NCBI RefSeq assembly: GCF_963455315.2
Contig: NC_083314.1
Span: 22,731,513-22,795,512, forward strand
Direction: 5' to 3'
From: Globicephala melas
Taxonomy: Eukaryota; Chordata; Mammalia; Artiodactyla; Delphinidae
Length of the DNA: 64,000 nt
The stretch's first letter is position 1, and each line of letters opens with the position of its first letter. The notes under the pieces were generated by a model. It saw only the letters and a list, made by a program, of their open reading frames with translations. It was not told where the DNA came from and ran no database searches. Shown piece after piece: positions 11,678 through 22,920 of this stretch. The position numbers were made by a program, and so were the translations under genes.

Positions 11678-12671
11678 GAAACTGGCTATTTTTAGTGGTA
11701 CTTTGTGATCTTTTTTTTCCCCAAAGTTTAAAGTTTATGCGTACAAAGTTTTAAATATACATTTTAATTGTAGGCAGTCCCATTTCATTTTCTTGTAATG
11801 ACCTTGCTGATTCTAAAGGCTCATTTCGTCTGCACAGCGGCCCCTGCTGTGGCTCCCATGGCCATTACATTTGATGCCTGTGAAGTTCCTTTGGGTACAA
11901 GTGTTGGATGGATGAGATGAGATGAGATGAGAAAAGACCCGTCCTCCCCACCCGGCCACTTAGGACATACCCTCAGGAAGCCTGGTGCTGCCATTCTGCC
12001 ATGGACATATACTCTCCTTCTCTGCCACCTGCCTTCTTGGGTGCCTACTCTATCACTTTACTCCATCTGAACAGACAGAGAAGTCCAGAGAGAAAACAGG
12101 GAGTTCACTAAGCTTCCAGGACTGCCCACCTCACTCCTCTCCTCTGATCCTCGCATCCACCAGTCAGATGGGTTGGGCTGTTCCTGCCCTTCCTCCCTTC
12201 TCACCCCCAACCCCACGGTCCTGCCCCCTCTTCACCTCCAGCTGTCCCAACAAAGTGGACAGTGCTTCATTTCTGCTTTCACTTGTCCAGGGTCTTCACT
12301 CTCAAGGCTTCAGGACATCCTTCCTGGTCTGTCTCTGGATAGCAGGCTCATCTTCCTAAGAACGGAGATGATTCAGGGAATGAGGGCGAATCCTGAGCTG
12401 CTCCCAGCCAGTCAAATGGCAGGTCCCCTTGACTCCTTCCCGATATAGGAATCTCCAGGGAGTCACACTTTGCATGCATATTTGCCTTGTTGTTGTTGTT
12501 CTTATACCAATAATCCATGTTTACTGTAGAACAATTAGAAATTAGATCAAATGGAAAAATGAACACTGCCTTTAATCCCACCACCTAAAGAGAATCAATG
12601 TGACTCTTTTGGAATATGACTGTACACCTCTTTTTCATATGCGGTAAGGCACACCTTAACCTTGATTTTTC

Positions 12672-12806
12672 TTTTCTTTTCTTTTTTTTTTTTGGCTATG
12701 CCACGCGGCTTGCGGGATCAGGCTTTTTCCCCGACCAGGGATCGAACCTGGAGCCCTTGGCAGTGAGAGCGCTGAGTCCTAACCACTGGACCGCCAGGGA
12801 ATTCCC
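12672..12806 (-). mobile_element. tRNA-Glu-type SINE, short CHR relative
   Basis: Poly(T), then gctatgccacgcggcttgcg, ccgaccagggatcgaacctg and ggaccgccagggaattccc. The tRNA-like part is intact and the CHR-2 body absent. Confidence 0.85.
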
Positions 12807-12999
12807 TTAACAGGTACTCCTGTTGTATGTAAACAGGTCAGGTTGTGTATGAACAGGAGATTCAAAAACCGAAACTATTTTGTTTTAGGATGGTGGGATT
12901 ATGGGTAGTTTTCAATTCATGCAAAATTAGCTGTAATGTTGTTACTTTATTCAGTGGAAAAAAATTGTAATTACAGCTCACTTCTAATGGGATTTGGTT

Positions 13000-13850
13000 C
13001 ACTGTCTGTATTAGTTTTCTGCTGCTGCCGTAAGAATTCACCACAAAGTTAGCAGCTTAAAACAAAACGGATTAGTTATCTCACATTCTGTGGGTCAGAA
13101 ATCTGAGTGGGCCCAACTGGCTTCTGTGCGCCAAATCAAGGTGTCAACTGATCTGGGTTTTTATCTGGAGGTTCTGGGGGGAAATCGGCGTCCAGTCTCT
13201 TTCAGGTTGTTGGAAGAATTTGGTTCCATGTGGCTGTAGGACTGAGGTCCCTTTTCCTTGCTGGCTGTCAGCTGGGAGTCATTCTCACCTTCTAGAAGTT
13301 ACTCACGTTCCCTGGCTCATGGTCCTTTTCATCTTCAAACCAGCATGGCAGATTGAGTCCTTCTCAAGCTTTGAATCGCTTTGACCTCCCCTTCTGCCTC
13401 ATCTCTCCTGCCTCCAGCTGGAGAGAGTTCTCTGCTTTCATGTGATTAGATCGGGTGCACCTGCATAATCCAAACCAATCTCCCTATTATTTTTTTTTAA
13501 TTATTATTTTTTCTTGCGCTACGCGGGCCTCTCACTGCTGTGGCCTCTCCCGTTGCGGAGCACAGGCTCCGGACGCGCAGGCTCAGCGGCCATGGCTCAC
13601 GGGCCCAGCCGCTCCGCGGCATGTGGGATCTTCCCAGACTGGGGCACGAACCCGTGCCCCCTGCATCGGCAGGAGGACTCTCAACCACTGTGCCACCAGG
13701 GAAGCCCCAATCTCCCTATTTTAAGATCTGTAAACTTAATTACATTTGCGAAGTCCCTTTGCCATGTAACAGAACATACTCACAGTTTCTAAGGATTGGA
13801 GGGCATGGACGTATTTGGGGAGAACATTTAGTCTACCACATTGTCTCCCT
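13000..13850 (+). mobile_element. Ancient interspersed repeat split by a SINE
   Basis: The segment from tattagttttctgctgctgc to ctgcataatccaaaccaatc, continuing after a SINE at tttgccatgtaacagaacat, is a widespread mammalian repeat I recognise by eye but cannot assign to a family safely. Confidence 0.6.
13489..13706 (-). mobile_element. CHR-2-type SINE nested in an older repeat
   Basis: Reverse short-form copy with target-site duplication ccaatctccctatt at 13475-13488 and 13707-13720. Its insertion splits the repeat at 13000-13850. Confidence 0.93.
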
Positions 13851-14394
13851 GTGCTGATGAGCACATCCTTACTTTTTGAAATGAAGCCGATTTCCTAGGT
13901 ATTTTTAGCTCGCATGGGATGATGTGAGCAGGCCCATCCTTGCCACTGATTGCATGTGACTGGTTGGGAGTCCACAGACCTTTTAGAGCCACAGATACGT
14001 CACTGAGAAGCTGGTAGAATTCTTTAGATGATTTTGATAACATTCTTGTAGAGAAAGCGACTGTATGCCCTGGTACCCACAACATGCCAAGTGGCAGTTC
14101 TTCATTTTGATGTCTTATAGAGGTAAGATAGCCATTTACAAGTCAGAGACAAATCTTCTCTCCCCATCTCCAACAATATTCTTGCCAAGTCCTCAAGTCC
14201 TGGCTGTCCACAGACTAGCTCCTTTTCCCCTTTGCTATTCAGTTGCTATTAATTAGCTTTGTACACCAAAATAGAAAATCCATGAACTTCAATAAGTCAG
14301 GCATGAGGAAACCCCGTTGAGCGGGAAAGGTAAATGTAGGGGAGTTGCCAGATGTGGCAGCTTCCAAATGACATGTTAACTAATGCCTGTGTCA

Positions 14395-14600
14395 TCAGCA
14401 GAGCATGGGGCATGCTGAGCTCTACCCCATAGATTTGCATTGCCTCAGCCTTGATTTCTTCATCTGAAAAATGGGAATAATAATACCTACCTCAAGGAGT
14501 AGTTGCAAGAATTAAGTCGTATAATGTATATGAGGTTGCCTAGCATAGGTCCCAAGTTCAGAGTGAATGCTCAGTAAACATTCGCTTGCCTTCCCTGTCC
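14395..14600 (+). mobile_element. MIR SINE
   Basis: Forward MIR: gccttgatttcttcatctga, aaaatgggaataataatacc, then gaatgctcagtaaacattcg. Located just past the LEFTY transcript end. Confidence 0.8.
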
Positions 14601-14829
14601 CCAGAACCACTAATACAATAATTGTTTACAATACTATTTTTGGAATGAGAGTTGGAGGGATATAAATATTACAAATAAAAGCAGAATCTAAACCGTTATT
14701 ACAGTCTTCAGCGCCACCTAGGGGTTGGGGGACCTTGGTCACGCCCATTCTTCAGATCCTTATGTCGCTCTCATTCCCCATTATTGCTCCCTCTCTCCTA
14801 CGTCAAGGACACTACAAATTAAATACAGA

Positions 14830-15725
14830 GACACAGAGTGAAACATCACTTTTATTTCAGCAGATTATCTACATTCGATTGTTTTCTTTTTGCTAAGTTA
14901 AAAGAAACAAACACGTAAATACACGTGGGTTCTGGTGATAAGTTCTCTAAAATAGTGGGGGAAATAACCTACATATGCACAGGCAATGCTCTGTCTCTGG
15001 AGGAGCAGAGGAGTGGGTGAGTTTAGGGCTGTCTGATCCCCAGGGCAATGAAGTCCTAGAGCTGAATCCCAAATCCTCCTTTTTAAAAGGAAATGGTGGC
15101 CCAAAGGCGTCTGCATTTGTTTGAGGTCACAGTTTATGGCCCTATTAGATCCAGAAACCAGGTGTCCTGATACCCTGTCCACTGTCCCTAGCCTAAAGCC
15201 CTTCATCCTCCCTTCTAGCACCCTCTCAGGGGACTGGGGACCCAAGTATATGTACAAAAGCCCAGAGCGGATCAACATTTTGGTGAATGGGGCTTCTTTT
15301 TAGACCTCCTCCCTACCTAGGGGAAACAGAGGGATTTTTTGTTTTGTTTTAATTCATCGTATAATAGAGTAAATCAGTCTGTTTTCCCACTTCTCATTGT
15401 GGGGTCTGTTGTCCCATACTCGGTTGAGAATCTGCTAGAGAACAGAAGCTCCTAGCTGACAATCTGTCCCTGCTCAGCTATATCCTTTAACAAGTAGACT
15501 GGGATTTCCCTCTACAGCTCTGCAATTGGGTTGCATTAATTACTCATGTAAGTGCTTAGGGTGGGTGACGGACAGGAGAGCAAGAAATGGAAGAACACAC
15601 GAGACAGGTAAAATAGGGGCACTCAGCTGGGGCAGGGGTAACTTGCTAAGTAGAAAATTAAGACCTATGTTAAGACCTGCTTTGTGCACGTGTCTAGTCA
15701 GAGCCTCCATGGCTGCACCCCACAC
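14830..15725 (-). other. LEFTY 3' untranslated region (inferred)
   Basis: Repeat-free stretch between the LEFTY stop codon and the AATAAA hexamer. It has no open reading frame of its own that matches a known family. The extent rests on the poly(A) signal. Confidence 0.5.
14851..14856 (-). terminator. Probable poly(A) signal of LEFTY
   Basis: AATAAA on the minus strand, about 870 bases after the LEFTY stop codon, followed by a GT-rich stretch (minus strand of cacagagtg) of the kind found downstream of cleavage sites. The interval from 14857 to 15725 has no SINE or L1 copy, consistent with 3' UTR. Confidence 0.55.
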
Positions 15726-18700
15726 CTACGGCTCCAGCTTCCTTGGTACAGGCGCCCCATCCGAGGCACAGCTGCACTTCTGCACCCTCATGTTGGGCAA
15801 GCTGACCACCTGGGGCCTGGGCTTGCCTCCCTCCGGGATGCTGACAATCATGGGCAGCGAGGTCGTCTCTGAGGCGATGCACTGTCTCGGCCCCAGAAAT
15901 GGCCACTTGAAGGTCAGGGGCTCTGGGGGCTGCTGGCAGGTGCCCACACACTCATAGGCCAGGAAGCCTGGGGGCTCCAGGACCCAGTTCTCAGCCCACT
16001 TCATCCCCTGCAGGTCAATGTACACCTCCCGGCGGCAGCAGTGGGTGCCCTCGGTCGCTGGTGCCTTAGGATCACAGTTTCCCTGAGCTCTGTGGGGGGC
16101 AAGGAGAGGCAGAGTCAGAGGTCAGCTGTGAGGGCAGAGGTCAGCTGGGAGGGCAGAGGTCAGGGAGCCCAGGGCGGGGCTTCGTGGGGCATCTGGAGGG
16201 AGATTTATGGTCCATCTCTTGTTATGTTCAAAATGCTGGCTATTTGTGATAAGTGGTGAATGAATAAACACATCCAAAACATAAATTATAAATCAGTTAC
16301 TGTTCACTAAAGGTTTCCTATTATGCTAGGCACTGAACTAAGTACTTTACATATATTATCTCAGATGATACTTGCATTTCATCCTCAGATGAACCTTGAA
16401 GAGGTTCCAGTATCATTCCCATTACACATGAGGACACAGAGACCCAAAGGTGTTAACTGACATGCCAGAGTTCCTGCAGCAGTAGAAGGCAAAGCTACAT
16501 TGACCCAGACTGTATGATTCCAAAGCCCTGTTATTAATCACCCTACTACACAGCTCCATCCACTCCAAATAGCTAACTTGTCCCAAGAAGAAAGAATTCA
16601 CCAATGCCAGAGGAAAGCTGTTTAACCCTAGTAACCGCTAATGCTAATATTTTTCAAAGAATTAATCAGGGAAGAGGGTGGAGTGAAGACAGGTGATTAC
16701 AATAATGTATACGTATCAATGACAACATAAAGCTCGTTGAAAATACCTGAAGTTTTTTGGTTTTTGGTTTTCAGTTTTTGGTTTTGTTTGTTTTCTTTTT
16801 GCCAGTTGGTTGGCTTACGGGATCTTAGCTCCCCGACCAGGGACTAAACCTGCACCCCCCTCACCCCCCGCCCACAGTGAAAGCAATGAGTTCTAACCAC
16901 TGGGGTTCCAGGGAATTCCCTGAAGATATTTTCAATAAAATATTTGAATAATAAAAATTCCTACCATTAGAAACTCTTAACATGTAGTGGGGAATCAGTT
17001 GCATCCTGGGGCTATCTGCATCTGCCCCCCAGCTTGTCCCCGCCACAGTGGGCCTGGACCACCCAGTCTACTAGAGTCCTGGCCCTGCACCTACCCGTAA
17101 TCCCTGAGGTCCAGGGTGTGCAGCTCCAGCTGGGGCTCCCGCTGCCCGGCGCCCGACGGCCCCTGCGAGGCGAAGCGGACCAGCGTATGGGCGCTGGAGG
17201 CCAGCGGGCCCAGGTGCTCCCGCTGCACCGACACCTGCAGCAGCAGTGACTGCCGGGGCCGGCGCAGCTGCTGCCAGAAGTTCACGGCATCCGTCACGTC
17301 CAAGGCCTTCCAGCCGCTCTCGTGGATGGACACCAGCCTGCGACACCACACGGAGACACGGGCCCGCGCTGAGGGGTGGGGACTGGGACGGCTGGGGTGG
17401 CCCCGGGGGAGGGCCCTCTCCCATCCTTCTCCTCCCCCTCCCCTCCCCCCCAGGGGCCCCCCGCGCCGCCCCTCCTCCCCCAGGGCACCCCTCCTCCCGC
17501 GCCAGGCCCAGTCCCCCTCCTCATCCCCCGCCCCACACTCCAGCTGCCACCTCCCCACCTGGAGTCGATGAGGGAGGTGCGGTTGGAACCGTCGTCGCGG
17601 ACGTGCAGCCACTGGACGGTGACTCGGGCGCGGTCGCTGCGCGGGAAGAGCCGCTCGTGGCTGCGGAGCGCGGCCTTGGGAACCGGCTCCTGGAAGAGGC
17701 GCAGCACGGCCTGCACCAGCTCGCTGTGGGGCGGCAGCCGCTGCTCCATGTCGAACACCAGCAGGTGCGAGGAGACCTCGGACACCAGGAACCTGCCGGC
17801 CACCTCTGGGGACACGAGCGGGGTCAGCGGGGCCCCTCCGGGCACCAGGGGAGCTCTGAGGGTGGCAGGGCCACTGAGGCGGTGGCCAGGAAGGGAGAGA
17901 CCAGCCCCTGTTCTGTCTCCCTGGGCCAAGCTCAGTTACCTGAAAATCCCCCTATGTGTCTGGGCCTTGTTTGTAACAATCTCCGCCCAGCAGGAAGGCT
18001 GGCATGGCTGACAGGGCTACCTCAGCTGAGATGCTGAAGATCAGAATCCTCCCCTGGGGGCACCTGGCCTTGGGTCTAGCTCTGGGCACTGAGGAGGTGA
18101 GTCCAGGCCCAGGGAGGTAAGAGGCTGAATAGGACTCAGGATGGCTGCATCCCTGACAGCTGAATAGCTCGGCGTTACGCTACAGTGTTGTCCCGACACC
18201 TTTTCATCCACAATAACACACTTTAATATTCACAGCGCTGGGAGGTGGGTCGGCTACAGTCACACCAGTGCTCCGGAGGAACAAACAGAGAAGCAAAAAG
18301 ATGATTCTAAAACCATTTGCTCGGGCTTCCCTGGTGGCGCAGTGGTTGAGAGTCCGCCTGCCGATGCGGGGGACACGGGTTCGTGCCCCGGTCCGGGAAG
18401 ATCCCACATGCCGCGGAGCGGCTGGGCCCGTGAGCCATGGCCGCTGAGCCTGCGCGTCCGGAGCCTGTGCTCCGCAACGGGAGAGGCCACAACAGTGAGA
18501 GGCCCGCATACCGCAAAAACAAACAAACAAACAAGAAAAACCATTTGCTCAAGGTCAGGCTACTGGTGGCAATGTGAAAACGGTACCCCAGAAGCCCTGA
18601 CTCTACGCCTCTCCCTGAGACTGTGCCAGGGTTCTTGCCACACCCACACGCTCCCATTGGCTCTGCTTTCTCTTCTCCATCCTCATCTTCTCTGATGCCT

Positions 18701-19156
18701 TAGCTTTGGCCCAGCTCCTCCTGGCCCCGAGGGGGGGGGGCCCTCAGTGCAGACAGAGACCAGGGGCCCGGGCCCAGCCTTCCTCACAGTCCATGGTCCC
18801 TCCTCATCACCCTGTGGACCCTGCGCCCCTAGATCGCCTCCCCAGAGCAGCCCCCCCCACCCCCACCCCACGAGGACCAGGCTGCAGCAGGGAGGGAGGG
18901 CCTCACCTCGGAAGTTCTGGCTGAACCTCTTCCCCCGGGAGCGGGCCCCGTGGCTGCGCTGCAGCAGGGCCACGTACTGGGCCCTCACGTGGGCAGGGAT
19001 GATCAGCCTCTCCACATCGGCCCCGTCCAGGACAGGAGCCTCGCTGAGGCGCAGCTGCCGCAGCAGGCTGCCCAGGACCCGCTCCTCGGTCAGGGCCGCC
19101 CCGGGGCCGGCCAGGGGCAGCGCCCAGAGCGCCCAGCAGAGCCAGAGGGGCCGCAT
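15726..19156 (-). CDS. LEFTY2: Left-right determination factor (LEFTY2 position), complete, 4 exons
   Basis: Secreted, divergent TGF-beta family protein that antagonises Nodal signalling and limits it to the left side of the embryo. Coding exons are 19156-18907, 17805-17559, 17337-17095 and 16089-15726, all GT-AG, totalling 1104 bases: 367 codons plus TAG, against 366 in human. Residues 1-21 form a signal peptide (MRPLWLCWALWALPLAGPGA). The convertase site RGKR is at 74-77. The second site known in human (RHGR, 132-135) reads SHER. N158-R-T is an N-glycosylation sequon. The C-terminal domain has the cystine-knot cysteines, including FLAYECVGTC and the final CSCAS, and as in other Leftys lacks the usual C-terminal helix and dimer cysteine. 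Position between PYCR2 and SDE2, plus an ASE-like element upstream, favours LEFTY2 over LEFTY1; the coding sequence alone cannot settle the paralogue. Confidence 0.94.
16300..16545 (-). mobile_element. MIR SINE in LEFTY intron 3
   Basis: Reverse MIR: ttatgctaggcactgaacta, ttacacatgaggacacagag, then gactgtatgattccaaagcc. Confidence 0.82.
16752..16921 (-). mobile_element. tRNA-Glu-type SINE in LEFTY intron 3
   Basis: Reverse copy with T-rich tail, gggatcttagctccccgacc and a ggttccagggaattccc head. A C-rich stretch at about 16854-16870 breaks its B-box region. Confidence 0.82.
18323..18535 (+). mobile_element. CHR-2-type SINE in LEFTY intron 1
   Basis: Forward short-form copy with AAAC-repeat tail. 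Target-site duplication aaaaccatttgctc at 18309-18322 and 18536-18549. Low divergence suggests a recent insertion. Confidence 0.95.
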
Positions 19157-19254
19157 GGTGCTGCTCGGGAGACGCAGGGGCAGAGCGGACGTGTCCCCGG
19201 ACGAGGCTCCGGGAGGGTCCCAGCTGGGTGTGCTGAGGGCCAGGCTGGGCCAGC

Positions 19255-19260
19255 TTTATA
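19255..19260 (-). promoter_or_regulatory. TATA box of LEFTY
   Basis: TATAAA on the minus strand, in the context CTATAAAGC, lies about 100 bases upstream of the LEFTY ATG. Transcription would start near 19225-19230, giving a 5' UTR of about 70 bases. A TATA-driven promoter suits a sharply regulated developmental gene. Confidence 0.75.
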
Positions 19261-19280
19261 GCCAGGCCTGGGCTGGGCCT

Positions 19281-19316
19281 GGGTGGTGGGAGGGAGGGAG
19301 CCCGGGAGGGAGGGAG
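19281..19316 (+). promoter_or_regulatory. G-quadruplex-capable run upstream of LEFTY TATA box
   Basis: Seven GGG runs with 1-4-base spacers between 19281 and 19316, just upstream of the TATA box on the template strand. Folding potential is inferred from the pattern alone. Confidence 0.55.
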
Positions 19317-19319
19317 GTC

Positions 19320-22300
19320 ACACCCCTCGGACCTCCTGGGAGTTCAGCGGCCAGACAGGTCCCTGAGCCCCGAGGAGGGGGCTGTCTAGAAAGGGCACAA
19401 AGGGCTGTCTGGATGCCACACGGGCCTGGGGCCTCTGACCGCTGCTGTCTGGCAGCTCAATAATAATTTTAGTGCCTATTGAATTTGCCTGACCCCACCT
19501 CAGTCCTAGTCTATGAAAAAGTGAGCCTATTCTGTGGAAACGAGTGTCCCATTAGCCGGCTGCTTAAATCTCTTTCCTGCAGGCCAGTCTGGGTCTAGGT
19601 TTGCTCACTGAGAGGAAGGAGGGAAAGTGTTCTGCACTCCTGCCTGTTCTGGTCCAGGCCCCGTTCAGGGCACTTTCACAGAAGCCCCTTGAGTCGCCTC
19701 CCTCCATTCTCCAGTCCCTGCAAGCCCCCTCCTGCTCATCTCCACAGTCCCTCAGGTGACCCCGTCCTCCCCGTGACAGAAGGAAGCTAGACGCTATCAG
19801 GACAGGGAAGCTGGCAGCTCGGCTCTCTGCCAGTCCCAGGAGAAGCGATTTCTGCACATGTCTTTGCAACCACAGGACTGCAGTGAGGGAGCCCTCAGGT
19901 GCAGCATCCTCCTGGAGAGCCAGCCCTCTGCATGGTGAGCCGGCCGCAGGCTCACAGCAGCAGCGCAGTCTGAGCCCAGGTCATGCCCGGATTCAGAACA
20001 ACAGAGCTGCCCAGAGTCACGTTGGTGGGAGCCCCCAGTGCCTCCTCGCGCACACATCTGAGGCTGGCTGGGCTCAAGTAGGGGGCCTGCTGCTCGCTGG
20101 CTATTTGGCCTGCTAACAAGTCCCCCAACTTCTCAGTGCCTCAGTTTCTCCTCTGAAGGAGGGGGCGATGACAGGTCTACTTCACGGACCAGTGTGAAGA
20201 TTGAGTGGATTACATGCGTAAGACGCTGGGTGCAGCGCCTGGTGTGGTGAGCACCCTAGAGGGTTTGCTCTGGTTACATCTGCCTGCTCTTGCAGTCTCG
20301 GGGGCACCTTTCTAAAAATGACGATGACAAGAAGAGCAGTCATTTCCTGAGTGTCGCTCTGTGCCAGGCAGTGTTCTGGGCCCTGGACGTGTTTTCATAA
20401 CAGCCCTAGGAGGCAGGTGTCAGCATCTGCAGATCTTCCAGATGCGAAGTCAGAACACTGCGCAGCGAAGGAACCTGCCTGCGCTCGCTCAGCAAGTCCC
20501 CGACGCCCCTCCTGGCACAGGGGATTTGAGTATGCGCAGGAGGAAGCCTTTCCCGAAAGGAGACAGCCTCACCTCCCCGTGTCCTGTCACGTGGGAGGTG
20601 AGCAATGACGGTGGAAGAGGACGGTGGTTGGGGGCCGAGGGGTCCAGTGTGCAGGGAGCACCCCTGAGCCCTTTCCCAGCAGGGGGCACTCTGGCCTCCT
20701 CTGTGGGTATGCTGTGTCACTGACAGGTCTCTCATGCCATCCCCCTGCCTCTGTGCTCCTCACATGTCCCAGGCAGAGGAAGAGAGAACCTTCTGCTGCT
20801 CGAGGGTGGAATTCCCCATGGATGAGAGCACAAATTGCACCATACGCCTATGTGCGTACATATATATAGATAGATAGATAGATGTATGCATATACCTGCG
20901 CATGTGCATTTGCTTGGGTTTTAGTAGTAAGGGGGAGGCTTTGAATTCGAGGAAGGGAGAAATAATAATAACGCTGATAATAATCATAATGGCTAATATT
21001 GTTTATGGGCTGCACACTGTTCTGAGTGCTTTATATACATTAACTCTTTATCCTCACAATTTGCCATGATTGTTCCCATTTTATAGATGAAGAAACTGAG
21101 GCATAAAACTGGGTACCTGACTTGCCCAAGGTCATACAGCTAGTAAGTGGCAGAGCGTGGGTTATTTGAAGGGAAGGAAACAAGGATTCTGTCAAACATG
21201 CTCACAGGACAAGGTAAGAGGAAATACAGAAATCCTGATAGTTGAACGGGGTAGGAAGGGTAATGGATGGGGGAGGGCTGGGAGCCTCTCAGGGGGCAAC
21301 ACAATCATGACCTTTACTGCTTCTCTGCTCCCCTTTCCTTCTCTTGCACCTCTGTTTCCTCAGCATTTGTGTAATTCACAAGGCAGAATTCAAATCCCAT
21401 CTTGGAGTTCATATATCACGTTGTTCTGACACCCCCTGAAATATAAGGCGCCACCTCTGGGTCCGGCCTGAGGGGGCCCTCCTGCTCTCCCTGTGAAAAG
21501 TGTAGCCTTCTTCAAAAGGAGAGCTGTTGCCTTTCTTTGCAAGTGATTAGCAAGGAAAGGACTTACTTGATGCAAACATTTGGGCCTTAAGTCAGGCCAA
21601 AAGGTGCAGAAGTGTCACATTTACAGGAGACCCAGGACTTGTGGCCCTCAGTCCCTGGAAGTTGTTCCATAAATATGCAGTAGTCCACCACCCTCGCTGC
21701 TGGGTGAGAGGAAGAGATGTGGCTTATCACTGGCCAGGGTGGTGCCAAGGATATAACACCCAGGCTGCCCTTGCAAGCCGAGGCCCCCTCTCCAGGCCCC
21801 CAACATCTAGACCCCCCGGAGCTCCCCGGGGCTGGAAGCTCATGATGAGGCCTTGCAGGGCCCCTGTGCTGCAGCTCCCTGAGATCCAGTGCGCCGAGGA
21901 GATGCCTCAGGGCTGAGGACCTCTGGGAGTCCCCCTGGTCAGAAGCCGCTTCTGCACCTGGAGTAACTGACCAGCTAAACTGAAACTTAGTTTTTCAGAT
22001 AAGAAAGTAAAGTGGAAGCACCCTCCTCTGCTGGATTCTCTGCCTTTCCCAGGTGTCTCACTGGGCTCCTAGGCTGGCCTCCCAGCACGGAGCCGACTCT
22101 AGACTGAGTCCTTCATGGGAACTGGAACTGACCAGGACCAGTCCTGCCTTCGTGGATGGGCTTCTGGGGTCCGGTGCTCAGGGAGCTCCTAGGGCCACTG
22201 GTGCCTGGGTAGATGGTCCACGGTTTGGAAACTGAGAATCCGTCCCAATCTCCCTTAAGGCGCGAGAGCCTGGGAGCATCTGTCACCCTCAGAGGATTTG

Positions 22301-22340
22301 TCCAGCAAGGTGCCCCATCCCCGGCCTTTTCCTGGCTACT
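19320..22340. other. LEFTY upstream region, MIR copies, no gene
   Basis: Minus-strand MIR copies at about 20330-20500 and 20985-21170 (ccattttatagatgaagaaa, gtcatacagctagtaagtgg) and a likely forward fragment at 20120-20260. A GATA tetranucleotide run lies near 20868-20883. No CHR SINE falls anywhere in 19300-24900, a long gap for this window that may reflect regulatory constraint. Confidence 0.6.
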
Positions 22341-22344
22341 TTGT

Positions 22345-22515
22345 AGAATCAGAGGGCTTAAGGCTGAAGTGGACCACCCCATCCATTCTCTTGCCCCCTG
22401 GTTTTTAGAGCTAAGAAAACTGAGGCCCAGAGAGGTGACAGCATCTCCAAGCTCACACAGGTAATGATGGATGCCTGCATAAAGCCAGGTGTTCCGATTC
22501 CCAGCCCCAAATCTT
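22345..22515 (-). mobile_element. MIR SINE upstream of LEFTY
   Basis: Reverse MIR: gctaagaaaactgaggccca, gagaggtgacagcatctcca, caggtgttccgattcc. It ends about 130 bases before the ASE-like motifs begin. Confidence 0.8.
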
Positions 22516-22639
22516 TCCACACCTTCAAACTATTTCCAGCACATGGTCCTGCAGGACCCCCTGAAGCTGTCTGGGAGCATCCATAAGCCCCAGGCAAGCT
22601 GGGGACTCAGTCAAGCCAGGGTCGAGTCTGGGCTGGGCA

Positions 22640-22920
22640 GGGGAGGCAGACAGACAGAGGGCAAGTCCCCCAGACTCCTGAGGCTTTCTGGACACAGCCT
22701 CCTAGTCCTGCAATGTGGATTCCAGGCGGACTGAAGAGTTTTGTTGGGGAAATAAAATAATTGAGCAATTAGCTAGTGGTGAATGTGGATTGGGAGACGT
22801 TTTTCAAGGGACCTATTAGTTGCAGGGAGGAAGGGCAGCTGCCCCTTGTCATGCAGAGCTGGGAACCAGGCCTCCCCTCCGACTGTGGATCTGGGGGGAG
22901 AGTCTGGTCAGGCAGTCTGT
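22640..22920 (-). promoter_or_regulatory. Candidate LEFTY2 asymmetric enhancer (ASE): paired FoxH1 motifs with SMAD motifs
   Basis: Two copies of aatgtggatt (AATCCACATT on the gene strand, the FoxH1/FAST core) sit with cores at 22714-22721 and 22784-22791, exactly 70 bp apart and in the same direction. SMAD-type CAGAC/GTCTG motifs surround them: a double CAGACAGACAG near 22648-22658, one near 22670 and a pair near 22903-22917. Established knowledge: the left-side enhancer of mouse lefty2 and Nodal depends on paired FoxH1 sites driven by Nodal signalling. The element is about 3.6 kb upstream of the LEFTY ATG. Its function here is inferred from motif arrangement and location. Confidence 0.7.

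Noticed and set aside
17246..18037. Plus-strand open frame of 263 codons
   Set aside because: Antisense shadow of LEFTY exons 2 and 3 and a very GC-rich intron; biased Pro/Arg composition and no family match.
20860..20890. GATA tetranucleotide run as a regulatory element
   Set aside because: Short simple repeat; no other evidence of function.
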